DNA from: Rachycentron canadum
Taxonomy: Eukaryota; Chordata; Actinopteri; Carangiformes; Rachycentridae
Assembly: GCA_038496675.1 (NCBI GenBank)
Contig: CM076667.1
Coordinates: 17,208,830-17,272,829 of the forward strand
DNA: 64,000 nt
Direction: 5' to 3'
Each line of letters starts with the position of its first letter. Within the stretch, counting starts at the first letter, position 1. Below, in pieces: positions 49,958-53,896 of this stretch. The notes beneath the pieces were generated by a model. It worked only from the letters and a program-made list of their open reading frames with translations, searched no databases and had not been told where the DNA came from. The position numbers were made by a program, and so were the translations under genes.

Positions 49958-50190
49958 CTTTTTGCTTAGCGGCATGCAATCGAGAGAAAAACAGAGAGTG
50001 CACATACCGTCCAGCAGCTGATAGGCAGAGGAGTGACGGCAGCAGAACCGGAGGACTAGTAGAAATAATCCAAAGAACCAGGGAAGAATGCTGCACAAGA
50101 ACACAACTGAAGAGTGAGAAAACTGACTAAAAGTTAACTTGAAACAACTTTGTCTAAAAACACTGTGCCTTTCATTTACCGTGAAGACAT
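704..50190 (-). CDS. col15a1: Collagen type XV alpha 1 chain, complete 44-exon gene
   Basis: This gene encodes a secreted multiplexin collagen and proteoglycan of basement membrane zones. The span covers the joined CDS including introns. I placed 44 exons with GT-AG introns on the minus strand; all phases agree and the sum is 3,768 nt, or 1,255 residues plus stop. Order: signal peptide (1-26), TSPN domain (about 36-240), acidic Ser-Gly linker (241-355), interrupted Gly-X-Y region (about 356-1020), trimerisation domain (about 1026-1075), hinge, endostatin/restin domain (1085-1255). Human COL15A1 is about 1,388 residues as I remember it, so this protein is somewhat shorter, mainly in the Ser-Gly linker. 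IPIYSFDGRD, WPQK-IWHGSS and RPHCKM point to type XV rather than XVIII. Exons 1-2 are the least certain; candidate cassette exons at 1743-1787 and 4136-4174 are left out of this count. Confidence 0.93.
991..1106 (-). CDS. col15a1: col15a1 exon 43: endostatin core
   Basis: It encodes about residues 1151-1188, from GDIMFRNWRTIF to IPIYSFDGRDVLADPF. IPIYSFDGRD matches collagen XV endostatin (restin); in XVIII the equivalent is closer to ARIFSFDGKD. Acceptor CAG|GGA and donor TG|gtcagt. Phase 0 in, +2 out. Confidence 0.95.
1216..1413 (-). CDS. col15a1: col15a1 exon 42: start of endostatin/restin domain
   Basis: It encodes residues 1085-1150, LNLVALNQPHSGDMM through PVTNLR, in 66 complete codons. 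It holds the first endostatin Cys (DRMCYEQAKA) and the AFISSHKQDL motif. The acceptor has a strong pyrimidine tract. A second, in-frame acceptor lies 75 nt upstream (exon edge 1488), with no stop between; see findings. Confidence 0.93.
1743..1787 (-). CDS. col15a1: Candidate extra col15a1 hinge exon (cassette)
   Basis: It is a 45-nt open stretch, phase 0 on both sides, flanked by AG (atatcag|ATA) and a consensus donor (AGG|gtgagt). It would encode 15 residues, IRGDTMERISSVKER, in the hinge between the trimerisation and endostatin domains, where type XV normally has a longer linker. It is not needed for an open frame, so it may be a chance match, an alternative exon or a constitutive one. Confidence 0.4.
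1916..1963 (-). CDS. col15a1: col15a1 exon 41: end of trimerisation domain and hinge
   Basis: It encodes residues 1069-1084, LGSLIYLSNNIIPQDE. LGSLI corresponds to the LGELI strand ending the human type XV trimerisation domain. The remaining residues form a short hinge. Its acceptor tract is unusual: a run of 20 T then 8 C on the sense strand (1969-1996). Confidence 0.87.
1969..1996. repeat. G8A20 tract (C and T run on sense strand)
   Basis: It forms the pyrimidine tract of the exon 41 acceptor, immediately before CGACAG. Confidence 0.93.
2584..2712 (-). CDS. col15a1: col15a1 exon 40: NC1 trimerisation domain
   Basis: It encodes residues 1026-1068. TFSTRESMMQHTV, AEGTLAYV and LFLKVSQGWKEIQ match the multiplexin trimerisation fold (human TAFSNMDDML, EGTFIYL, FFIRVRDGWKKLQ as recalled). 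This domain drives association of three chains. Phase 0 on both sides. Confidence 0.93.
2827..2900 (-). CDS. col15a1: col15a1 exon 39: last collagenous block
   Basis: It encodes residues about 1001-1025: LTIA, then four GPP triplets and GSSGNAAS leading into the trimerisation domain. The exon is 74 nt and starts with two bases of a split codon; exon 38 supplies the first base. Confidence 0.92.
3020..3164 (-). CDS. col15a1: col15a1 exon 38: collagenous block with interruptions
   Basis: It encodes residues 953-1000 plus one base. Gly-X-Y repeats from GPKGES to GPPGPPGPPG are broken at SVLG and end at GSPSRYGS. GYGRPG resembles human GFGRPG. The frame is fixed by Gly periodicity and by exon 39's phase. 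Confidence 0.93.
3249..3347 (-). CDS. col15a1: col15a1 exon 37: collagenous block containing RGD
   Basis: It encodes residues 920-952, eleven perfect triplets from GARGDQG to GRQGLV. RGD is at residues 922-924. I chose the gtgagc donor over a GT three bases upstream because it keeps the triplet GLV and has the better consensus. Confidence 0.92.
3442..3467 (-). CDS. col15a1: col15a1 exon 36: 26-nt non-collagenous micro-exon
   Basis: It encodes about residues 911-919, NTILSRAGW with the N codon split. It is bounded by ttctag|AC and TGG|gtaagt. Its 26 nt (+2) complements exon 35's +1 ending, restoring phase 0 for exon 37. Confidence 0.82.
3745..3798 (-). CDS. col15a1: col15a1 exon 35: short collagenous block
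   Basis: It encodes about residues 893-910, GLKGEKGERGLPGIPAPQ, with split codons at both ends. The block resembles the human VKGEKGSWGLPG segment that follows RPHCKM. The donor is A|gtgagt. Confidence 0.87.
3959..3986 (-). CDS. col15a1: col15a1 exon 34: 28-nt non-collagenous micro-exon
   Basis: It encodes residues 884-892, INPNGTIAV, plus the first base of a Gly codon. NGT is a potential N-glycosylation site. Acceptor attatttcag and donor gtaggt. Its +1 ending fits exon 35. Confidence 0.82.
4136..4174 (-). CDS. col15a1: Candidate extra col15a1 cassette exon (basic, one Cys)
   Basis: It is a 39-nt open stretch, phase 0 on both sides, between catgtccag and CAG|gtatcc. It would encode SGKVKVHCHKRNQ, a basic peptide with one Cys, directly after the RPHCKMA exon. 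The sites are reasonable but the pyrimidine tract is weak. I do not recognise a counterpart, and it may be a chance match. Confidence 0.28.
4672..4713 (-). CDS. col15a1: col15a1 exon 33: RPHCKM non-collagenous segment
   Basis: It encodes residues 870-883, TVFPIPPRPHCKMA. This closely matches human type XV IFPIPVRPHCKMP, one of the best markers for the family assignment, and carries a conserved Cys. Donor GCT|gtaagt. Confidence 0.93.
4829..4888 (-). CDS. col15a1: col15a1 exon 32: collagenous block ending in a Cys-containing break
   Basis: It encodes residues 850-869: GPPGPPGPPGRPG then IFNCPKG. The Cys at this break lies 14 residues before the RPHCKM Cys and is absent from the human sequence as I recall it. 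Phase 0. Confidence 0.93.
5155..5211 (-). CDS. col15a1: col15a1 exon 31: collagenous block with RGDS
   Basis: It encodes residues 831-849, GRPGLMGPKGDRGDSVGLL. RGDS lies at 842-845, just before a one-residue break in the Gly-X-Y pattern. Donor gtgagt; phase 0. Confidence 0.92.
5508..5561 (-). CDS. col15a1: col15a1 exon 30: collagenous block
   Basis: It encodes residues 813-830, six triplets GPIGPPGPKGEFGFPGRP. The 54-nt length is typical of collagen exons. It matches human HKGEFGLPGRPGRPG across the exon 30-31 join. Confidence 0.93.
5717..5752 (-). CDS. col15a1: col15a1 exon 29: collagenous block
   Basis: It encodes residues 801-812, four triplets GESGVPGPTGVP in 36 nt. The acceptor tract is a long T run (plus-strand A run at 5757-5770). 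Confidence 0.9.
5929..6018 (-). CDS. col15a1: col15a1 exon 28: collagenous block with a long interruption
   Basis: It encodes residues 771-800. GEKGEPG is followed by a non-collagenous stretch (FVIAADGSMMSSLA) and then GPVGPKGVK. The human equivalent is GEKGEPGAILTEDIPLERLMG. The donor is gttata, less consensual, but it preserves the GVK triplet. Confidence 0.9.
6159..6212 (-). CDS. col15a1: col15a1 exon 27: collagenous block
   Basis: It encodes residues 753-770, six triplets from GPKGDMGLPG to GPPGLK. Donor gtaagt; 54 nt; phase 0. Confidence 0.93.
6441..6466. repeat. A run (26)
   Basis: Homopolymer in the intron between exons 26 and 27. Confidence 0.95.
6521..6586 (-). CDS. col15a1: col15a1 exon 26: non-collagenous interruption
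   Basis: It encodes residues 731-752, LLLNDTDGAFNFSGIFEAQ then GLA. NDT and NFS are potential N-glycosylation sites. The human counterpart is the SLINITHGFMNFSDIPELVG segment, which shares the NFS motif and fixes the alignment. Confidence 0.92.
6788..6871 (-). CDS. col15a1: col15a1 exon 25: collagenous block
   Basis: It encodes residues 703-730: GEMGRDGLSIPGPPGPPG... ending IINLQD, the start of the following interruption. It parallels human ERGMDGASIVGPPGPRGPPG. Donor gtaagt. Confidence 0.93.
6978..7013 (-). CDS. col15a1: col15a1 exon 24: collagenous block
   Basis: It encodes residues 691-702, four triplets GPKGDKGDPGQK in 36 nt, with acceptor ctatag and donor gtaaac. Confidence 0.92.
7313..7375 (-). 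CDS. col15a1: col15a1 exon 23: collagenous block
   Basis: It encodes residues 670-690, seven triplets from GEQGAPG to GLKGAE. 63 nt, phase 0, donor gtcaga. Confidence 0.92.
7651..7695 (-). CDS. col15a1: col15a1 exon 22: collagenous block
   Basis: It encodes residues 655-669, five triplets GRDGLNGSMGEMGQK. NGS inside the triplets is a potential N-glycosylation site. Donor gtgagt. Confidence 0.92.
7900..7935 (-). CDS. col15a1: col15a1 exon 21: collagenous block
   Basis: It encodes residues 643-654, four triplets GPPGLPGASGPK, in 36 nt with donor gtaagg. Confidence 0.92.
8064..8114 (-). CDS. col15a1: col15a1 exon 20: non-collagenous interruption
   Basis: It encodes residues 626-642, DWEGSAMQGGAVTRGPQ. 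With the end of exon 19 it forms an acidic break (FTLDFEDWEGS) resembling human GLGFEDTEGSGS. Here Gly-Ser is followed by Ala, so the Ser-Gly attachment dipeptide is lost. Phase 0. Confidence 0.9.
8434..8568 (-). CDS. col15a1: col15a1 exon 19: long collagenous block
   Basis: It encodes residues 581-625: GDQGPPGFPG through GPPGPPGPPG, then RSFTLDFE opening the next interruption. 135 nt, phase 0, donor gtaaag. Confidence 0.93.
8753..8788 (-). CDS. col15a1: col15a1 exon 18: collagenous block
   Basis: It encodes residues 569-580, four triplets GEPGVSGQPGLK, in 36 nt. Confidence 0.92.
9223..9276 (-). CDS. col15a1: col15a1 exon 17: collagenous block
   Basis: It encodes residues 551-568, six triplets GVDGKDGDPGPAGEKGDK. 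54 nt, phase 0, donor gtgagg. Confidence 0.93.
9546..9608 (-). CDS. col15a1: col15a1 exon 16: Ser-Gly cluster, likely glycosaminoglycan attachment
   Basis: It encodes residues 530-550: VIEEWF followed by six Ser-Gly dipeptides in SGSGSGHGSGSGSG, then Q. Acidic residues precede the run, as in xylosyltransferase acceptor sites. Type XV is known as a chondroitin sulfate proteoglycan; use of these serines is inferred. It interrupts the triple helix between exons 15 and 17. Confidence 0.93.
9893..10027 (-). CDS. col15a1: col15a1 exon 15: collagenous block with a short break
   Basis: It encodes residues 485-529: GPPGPPGPPGQPG, a break TPSEDIFS, then GLPGAPGKDGKDGEKGEPGLP. The break parallels human KPGTDVFMGPPG. 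135 nt, donor gtaagt. Confidence 0.93.
10149..10196 (-). CDS. col15a1: col15a1 exon 14: acidic Ser-Gly interruption
   Basis: It encodes residues 469-484, EGSGFEDFDSDAEIIR. Ser471-Gly in an acidic context is a good candidate glycosaminoglycan site, like human AEGSGLGWGSD. Phase 0, donor gtgagt. Confidence 0.92.
10726..10743. repeat. A run (18)
   Basis: Homopolymer 14 bases from the exon 13 donor, inside intron 13. Confidence 0.93.
10758..10838 (-). CDS. col15a1: col15a1 exon 13: collagenous block
   Basis: It encodes residues 442-468: GDSGVGLPGPPGPPGPPGRP then SKSSMFL opening the acidic interruption. There is a one-residue register break at GVGLPG. 81 nt, phase 0. Confidence 0.92.
11044..11106 (-). 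CDS. col15a1: col15a1 exon 12: collagenous block
   Basis: It encodes residues 421-441, seven triplets GATGIPGFPG through GPKGEK. Donor gtagac is weak but preserves the triplets. 63 nt. Confidence 0.92.
11190..11210. repeat. A run (21)
   Basis: Homopolymer in the intron between exons 11 and 12. Confidence 0.93.
11264..11290 (-). CDS. col15a1: col15a1 exon 11: 27-nt collagenous exon
   Basis: It encodes residues 412-420, three triplets GSRGETGLP. Clean acceptor ttctccag and donor gtaagt. Confidence 0.9.
11455..11679 (-). CDS. col15a1: col15a1 exon 10: start of the collagenous region
   Basis: It encodes residues 337-411. The first part (ERDKKIYLPNDQSPRVSL) ends the non-collagenous linker; triplets begin at GQKGERGEPG. 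A break at PASGEGEGGE contains a Ser-Gly (Ser379) in an acidic context and may also carry a glycosaminoglycan. 225 nt, phase 0. Confidence 0.92.
11765..11814 (-). CDS. col15a1: col15a1 exon 9: non-collagenous linker
   Basis: It encodes about residues 320-336, RSHQMVTATPASILDS after a split Val codon. The 50-nt length (+2) matches exon 8's +1 ending. No recognised motif; placement rests on splice sites and phase. Confidence 0.82.
12153..12297 (-). CDS. col15a1: col15a1 exon 8: acidic linker with Ser-Gly site
   Basis: It encodes residues 272-319 plus one base. Pro/Thr-rich start (PLPDLDPTYSTPVQAPPT), then the acidic DDDVDDEDIEETSGQEEE with Ser309-Gly, a textbook glycosaminoglycan acceptor context. 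It corresponds to part of the long human Ser/Thr/Glu-rich linker. Confidence 0.88.
12298..13856 (-). other. col15a1 intron 7, nothing recognised
   Basis: This 1.6 kb intron lies in the Ser-Gly linker region where the human gene has more coding sequence. I looked for phase-0 acidic or Ser/Thr-rich exons and found none with acceptable sites. A short TA repeat lies at about 12,358-12,370. Confidence 0.55.
13857..13949 (-). CDS. col15a1: col15a1 exon 7: acidic linker with Ser-Gly sites
   Basis: It encodes residues 241-271: ASGYGSGDDAYEDTAERDEV then KKVVEEREYTM. Ser242-Gly and Ser246-Gly lie before an acidic stretch, resembling human SASGETSG after the TSPN domain. 93 nt, phase 0 on both sides. 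Confidence 0.88.
13950..15034 (-). other. col15a1 intron 6, nothing recognised
   Basis: This 1.1 kb AT-rich intron contains an A run at 14,384-14,400. No additional exon with good sites was seen. Confidence 0.55.
15035..15109 (-). CDS. col15a1: col15a1 exon 6: end of TSPN domain
   Basis: It encodes residues 216-240, GSIQQLVLKSDPTAPDDQCEEDDPY. It matches human GSLQQLTVHPDPRTPEELCD, including the terminal TSPN Cys. Donor gtgagt; phase 0. Confidence 0.93.
17862..17879. repeat. (GT)n microsatellite
   Basis: Nine GT units in intron 5. Confidence 0.9.
19923..19939. repeat. (CT)n microsatellite
   Basis: Eight CT units in intron 5. Confidence 0.88.
20097..20119. repeat. Perfect 10-bp inverted repeat, 3-nt loop
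   Basis: TTCCATAGCC and GGCTATGGAA around ACC, in col15a1 intron 5. Function unknown. Confidence 0.8.
21042..21173 (-). CDS. col15a1: col15a1 exon 5: TSPN domain
   Basis: It encodes residues 172-215, VRLYMDCEEYHRV through SSGIFVGNAGGTGLARFV. The DCEE Cys and GIFVGNAG motif match human NCEEHSR and GIFMGNAGATGLERF. 132 nt, phase 0. Confidence 0.95.
21789..21959 (-). CDS. col15a1: col15a1 exon 4: TSPN domain
   Basis: It encodes residues 115-171, IVHLGIALSEVEDGSQRVVLYYTDPG through RWARFTLTVQGAE (given in parts). I set the acceptor at ttaag|ATT rather than at the nearby tttag|GTA, because only the former joins exon 3 in frame and restores the human-like LGLRLSGVEDG region. Confidence 0.92.
22052..22299 (-). 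CDS. col15a1: col15a1 exon 3: start of TSPN domain
   Basis: It encodes about residues 32-114. LDLTELIGVPLPPSVSFVTG, PAYSFGPDANVG and GVLFAITDAYQK are near-identical to the human type XV N-terminus. The exon starts with two bases of a split Asp codon, so the upstream exon must end at +1, which exon 2 does. Donor AAA|gtaaga. Confidence 0.95.
23669..23690. repeat. (AC)n microsatellite
   Basis: Eleven AC units. Confidence 0.9.
25862..26015. repeat. Degenerate dispersed teleost repeat
   Basis: The text runs from near CATAGACTTCAATATAATG through TGGAGTCGCCCACTG to TTTATATACAGTCTAT. I recognise this order of motifs as a high-copy element found across fish genomes, here diverged. It is non-coding and lies in col15a1 intron 2. 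Edges are approximate, and recognition is from memory without a library search. Confidence 0.6.
31223..31276. repeat. (CA)n microsatellite with CG-rich lead
   Basis: A CA repeat at 31,241-31,276 is preceded by alternating CGCGCGCTCA units, giving a long alternating purine-pyrimidine stretch. Confidence 0.95.
31957..31984. repeat. T run (28)
   Basis: Homopolymer in intron 2; one of few long T runs on the plus strand. Confidence 0.95.
32648..32667. repeat. A run (20)
   Basis: Homopolymer in intron 2. Confidence 0.93.
37318..37350. repeat. Perfect 14-bp inverted repeat, 5-nt loop
   Basis: AAGAGATAAACTGA is followed after AGATG by its exact reverse complement. It lies in intron 2. It could form a hairpin in DNA or RNA; at this size it is too short for a microRNA precursor. 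Confidence 0.85.
38797..38823. repeat. (ATA)n(ATG)n trinucleotide repeat
   Basis: Four ATA-type units run directly into about five ATG-type units. Confidence 0.9.
40431..40453. repeat. A run (23)
   Basis: Homopolymer in intron 2. Confidence 0.93.
43530..43563. repeat. (CT)n microsatellite
   Basis: CT units with CC interruptions in intron 2. Confidence 0.9.
45440..45600. repeat. Degenerate dispersed teleost repeat (GCTAAGCTAAGCTAA type)
   Basis: Centred on TTATGCTAAGCTAAGCTAAC, preceded by an AGCCAAGCTGG-like segment and a pyrimidine-rich stretch, and followed by GTAGTTTCACATTTACC. This is the layout of a very common fish repeat as I remember it. It lies in col15a1 intron 2. Edges are approximate. 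Confidence 0.6.
47349..47374. repeat. (GT)n microsatellite
   Basis: GT units with one TATG interruption in intron 2. Confidence 0.9.
48289..48312. repeat. (CT)n microsatellite
   Basis: About twelve CT units in intron 2. Confidence 0.9.
49930..49957. repeat. A run (28)
   Basis: Homopolymer about 50 bases inside intron 2 from exon 2. Confidence 0.95.
50008..50090 (-). CDS. col15a1: col15a1 exon 2: signal peptide (proposed)
   Basis: It encodes residues 5-31. With exon 1 it gives a short N-region, a hydrophobic core (ILPWFFGLFLLVL) and an A-X-type cleavage site after HSSA (Ala26). It ends at +1, exactly what exon 3 needs. Acceptor ttgtgcag|CAT, donor ACG|gtatgt. The next exon is 27.7 kb away, so the link is by phase and signal-peptide quality only. 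Confidence 0.68.
50180..50190 (-). CDS. col15a1: col15a1 exon 1: 11-nt coding part with start codon (proposed)
   Basis: It encodes Met-Ser-Ser and two bases of Arg: ATG at 50188-50190, donor ACG|gtaaat. The ATG has A at -3 and an in-frame TAA 15 nt upstream. It is separated from exon 2 by an 89-bp intron. No in-frame ATG exists in the un-spliced frame leading to exon 3, so some splice like this is required. Confidence 0.58.
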
Positions 50191-50214
50191 CTTCAGTGAT
50201 GGGGAAGCTTAGAT

Positions 50215-50238
50215 TCACTGTAAACTTGCCGTGTTCAT
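50215..50238 (-). promoter_or_regulatory. Possible upstream ORF in the col15a1 leader
   Basis: ATG plus six codons and a TGA stop lies 24 nt 5' of the proposed col15a1 start. Its ATG has T at -3, a weak context. It could lower translation of the main frame if the leader extends this far, which is not known. Confidence 0.35.
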
Positions 50239-50318
50239 GAATGAAGGTGATAGAGCGAGAGAGAGATGGACCCCACTCTGCCTCTCTCTCTCACTTACTC
50301 CAAACTAAAATGCTTTCA

Positions 50319-50371
50319 CTCTCCTCCTCCTCCTCCTCCTCCCCTCTCTTGCTCGCTCTCTCTCTCTCTCC
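50319..50371. repeat. (CTC)n / (CT)n tract near the gene start
   Basis: CTC units followed by CT units; purine-rich on the sense strand of col15a1. It may be part of the 5' UTR. Confidence 0.9.
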
Positions 50372-52162
50372 AGTTCCTAGTCAAACAAAGGCAGCTTCAG
50401 TGCATCGGGACTCGAGGGGCCCGTGCAAAGCTGAAACCCGACTCCTTGCCTCTCTATGGACCACCGCTTTCTAATCCAGCCCTCCCCTCAGACATCACAA
50501 ACCCAGATACAAATTAACACACTCCAGTTAAGTCCTCCTCCCACTCTTCCTGCTGCTCCTCCTCCTCACTGGTGTGGTTTCTCTCACTTTCCCTGTCCTT
50601 TAAAGCAAGTGTGGCCTTGATCTTTCAGCAGAGATGCCTCAGGAGCTGCAGCCTCAAGTCCAAATATCCTTTTAAGTCTAGTAAGAAAAAAAGGTCTTGG
50701 ATCAAAGCAAATATACAAAACAAACAAAAACTCTCCTTATCACTGGCATTTTTTAACTCATTCTGCAGATAAAAAATTTCAACCTAGTCAAAGCAAACTA
50801 ACTAAAGAGTACTGGATTTGGAGTTCATTTTTGGTCAATGGTTGGCAAATCTCAACCATCCACCCTCATATCTGTGCGTTTTTCCCAAGGACACATGTTC
50901 AGAGTACCTACATCCAGAAGGCATCCTGATCAAAGGCATGATCCACCTCCGATGGATCATGATGCCAGCGCCAAGAGGATGTCTGAGCTCCTCACACCGA
51001 TCCCTGGGAAAGAGTATGCTTCAACATAGGGGCTTGTTTTATGGTTGACCATCTTTGGAAAACCCCATTTCCCCACACCCACGTTGAAATGAAGGGGGCT
51101 GCGTCTGACAATTTCCGTAACTTTCCCAAACCAGCAATTCAACCCACACACTCACCAAGAGTACAAATAAGTGCAAACTATGAATAACTTTCAAGAGATA
51201 TTATCTGAAAAGGTGAAGCATTATCCCCACGTGAATGTTTAGAACACGTTGTCCCAGTCTGCCATCTTTTCACCCAACCTCCAACTGGGAGCTATAAAAG
51301 ATTTTTTTTTCTGACGCTTCTAGAAAACTTAAGTTAAACCGGGCCATAAAGATGAGCCTAGAGACCTTGCAAAGGAAATTCACTCATTTGTTACGATCCA
51401 AAATGTAAGACCATAAATTCCAGGTCAGAAATACAAAGATTTGCCAATCCACACTATCTCACTGTTGCACATTTCAAAGACCCTGAGGTGCTTGTACTCT
51501 ATAAATTATATATAAAGTTTGTTTTGAACCGCTTCGCTCTCAAACCAGCCATTGTGTGTGGTGGAGATCAGTCTGATGCAACAAACAGAACTAATCAGCA
51601 AAAAGATGTAATCCCACATCACCACAATCTACACTGTTCAGCTGCTGCTGGACATTTAGTCCATAAATTACAGAGGAGAGCCCGCAACCTTGGAGGCTAC
51701 AAAAAATGCAAAGTAATTGGTGAATAAATGACATTCTGAGTAAATGGCTCAGACTGAACTTTGGATTCTTTATGATTAGAGCTACGGCGACGTTGCTCAC
51801 CTCTGCTGCTGATTATGCCATCACTGAATCATCTGCCACAAAGTCTGGACTCAAGAGCACGGAGCACTGGTGCCAAATGGAATCTGCCTAGAACAAACAC
51901 GCTTGCATACAGACACACACACACACAGACAAATTATACAAAACACCCACCAGTCTAGCTGCAGGAGCCAGTGTGGCACAGGGGAGGACAGATAAAGATG
52001 TGCTCAGGCCTCGTCTCTGACAGCTCAGACAGATAACAGCCATTATGACCTGTGAGTGTTGCTGTTAGAGAGGCGGCATCCACGATAAGCCGTCCTCACT
52101 TCACTGACCTTGCACGATGACCAATGGTATCGTCAGGCTAACAATGTTAAGTTTGTCAAAAG

Positions 52163-52181
52163 AAAAAAAAAAAAAAAAAAA
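52163..52181. repeat. A run (19)
   Basis: Homopolymer in the upstream flank. Confidence 0.93.
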
Positions 52182-53544
52182 CCCTGTCCCATCCCCCTTG
52201 ACTGTGATGGGGCTGGGTTTCTGGGTATGGAAACAGGGTAGCTTCACTACCATAAGGGTAGACGTTCATTGTTGTGTTAGAAAGGGTAGTTGTACAGAAA
52301 GGAGGCCATGCTTTCTGAGATCCAACCAGAATCATATTTATTCCAAAATAAGTATGATGCACATATGTACTGCTCCTCTTGACAGCATGTAGAGATTTAC
52401 AGTCAATGACATCCTAATATGCTAAAATGCTCTTAAACAAGAACATTCCTGACTCAACTCAAAATGCCTAATAGTTGTTTTGGTTTTTTGAAAAGGGTCT
52501 CCTCTTTTCAAGAGTGTTGAAGCGGAGTTCATTTGTCATGCTTAACTTTAAACTTATTCAGTGTTGTTGCTCCAATGCTAAGTGCTTTTGGTGATGTTCT
52601 GTTTATTTTAGTTTTGTAGGAAGTCTCCATATCACAACATAGAAGAAAATGCATCCAGTAGCTCACTTCGCCTCACACGTCCGACTCTGAGTCAGAGCAG
52701 ATGATGGAAGTCTTTTTTGATTTAAAAAAAAAAACAAACATAAAAAAAGCTTCCAAATAAAGAAACTGACACATTAGAGGTTTATTTGGTTTGATGCAAC
52801 ACGGGGTCTGAAGTCTGTACTTCCAGTTTTAACAACCTCTCTGATGATGCTGTGGTGTCAAAATCTGACACTGATCCCTGGCCTTCTGTCTGCACAGAAC
52901 CAAACCTTAACTAAGATTAAGGAGCCTGACTCAAACCACAGTTGAAACATGGACTGCAAACTACAGACCTGTGCAACAAAGACATAATAAATGTAACACA
53001 GGCAGCAGTTACAATTCTTCCAAAATATATTTCCCAGAGCAAATTAGTTGTATATAAACTGGAAATTTTCACACAACTAAACCAAAATGTGAAGAATCCT
53101 CCATTTATAAATATGTGGGAAAAGCTCACATTTCTTAAATGGATGTTTGGTAGAAATTACATTTTGTAGTTTCCAAGACACCCACAGTTTTAGGTGAGTG
53201 CTCTAACATCTCCATAGTAGTCTGTGTATTTGGAGGTAAACAAAGCCAAAAGACCATTCTTTGTGATGATAGAGACAAGGAGACAAAAAGCAACAATCCT
53301 GGTGTTTCTATGCAAAGAAAACAGTGACACAGAAGGGGAGGGGGTGGGAGTGAGGGATTTTAGCCTGTGGGTGGCTGCAGATTAAAAAGGGGTCCAGCCT
53401 GAGATCTTGCTGTATGAGTCAGTGAGATACCAGATCGTCATCAGCCTTTAGCTGACGGCTGTGAGAAAGCAGACTGAGCTGCCCCAGCTGACATCAAAAT
53501 GCACCACCGAACAAAAAGAAAAAACATCTGTTTGCAACGCTTGG

Positions 53545-53545
<1 letters not shown>

Positions 53546-53574
<29 letters not shown>
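53546..53574. repeat. T run (29)
   Basis: Homopolymer in the upstream flank. Confidence 0.95.
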
Positions 53575-53576
<2 letters not shown>

Positions 53577-53865
53577 TAAAAAGGGAGTTTCCATGTTGTG
53601 AAGCTAAGCCGTTTGTAGTTGTAACAGTCTGCGTGGCTGGTGAAAGACAGAGATTTAGACATACTCACCAAGACCTTAATTTAGTATTCACAGTAAGAAT
53701 AACATGTGATATGAAAGTTTTTAGGGGGAACCAAACTAAAATCTTGATTTGATTATATTGAATATTACCATCCTGATTTTGTAACCTAAATTGATTTAGT
53801 GAGGAGCTTTAACAACAGAACAAGCAGAACAAGCCAAGTGGTGTCATATAGAGCACAATAAACCC

Positions 53866-53892
<27 letters not shown>
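53866..53892. repeat. A run (27)
   Basis: Homopolymer in the upstream flank, preceded by ACAATAAACCC. Confidence 0.95.

Positions 53893-53896
<4 letters not shown>

Larger units (their letters stand above)
22300..50007 (-). other. col15a1 intron 2 (27.7 kb)
   Basis: This is the largest intron, between the signal-peptide exon and the TSPN domain. It contains microsatellites, long A/T runs, two teleost-type dispersed repeat remnants and a 14-bp-arm hairpin. Open frames in it are short and most lack an ATG. First introns of collagen genes often hold enhancers, but none can be named from sequence here. Confidence 0.6.
50191..50600 (-). promoter_or_regulatory. col15a1: Candidate col15a1 5' UTR and promoter region
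   Basis: On the sense (minus) strand this holds GA- and GGA-rich tracts (CT/CTC on the plus strand at about 50,277-50,371). Sequence near 50,400-50,425 is locally GC-rich. I see no TATA box. Purine-rich leaders are common near vertebrate starts, but no transcription start can be fixed from sequence alone. Confidence 0.33.

Noticed and set aside
50266..50517. Plus-strand frames rich in Ser, Leu and Pro near the gene start
   Set aside because: They are translations of the CT/CTC simple repeat, not protein-like sequence.
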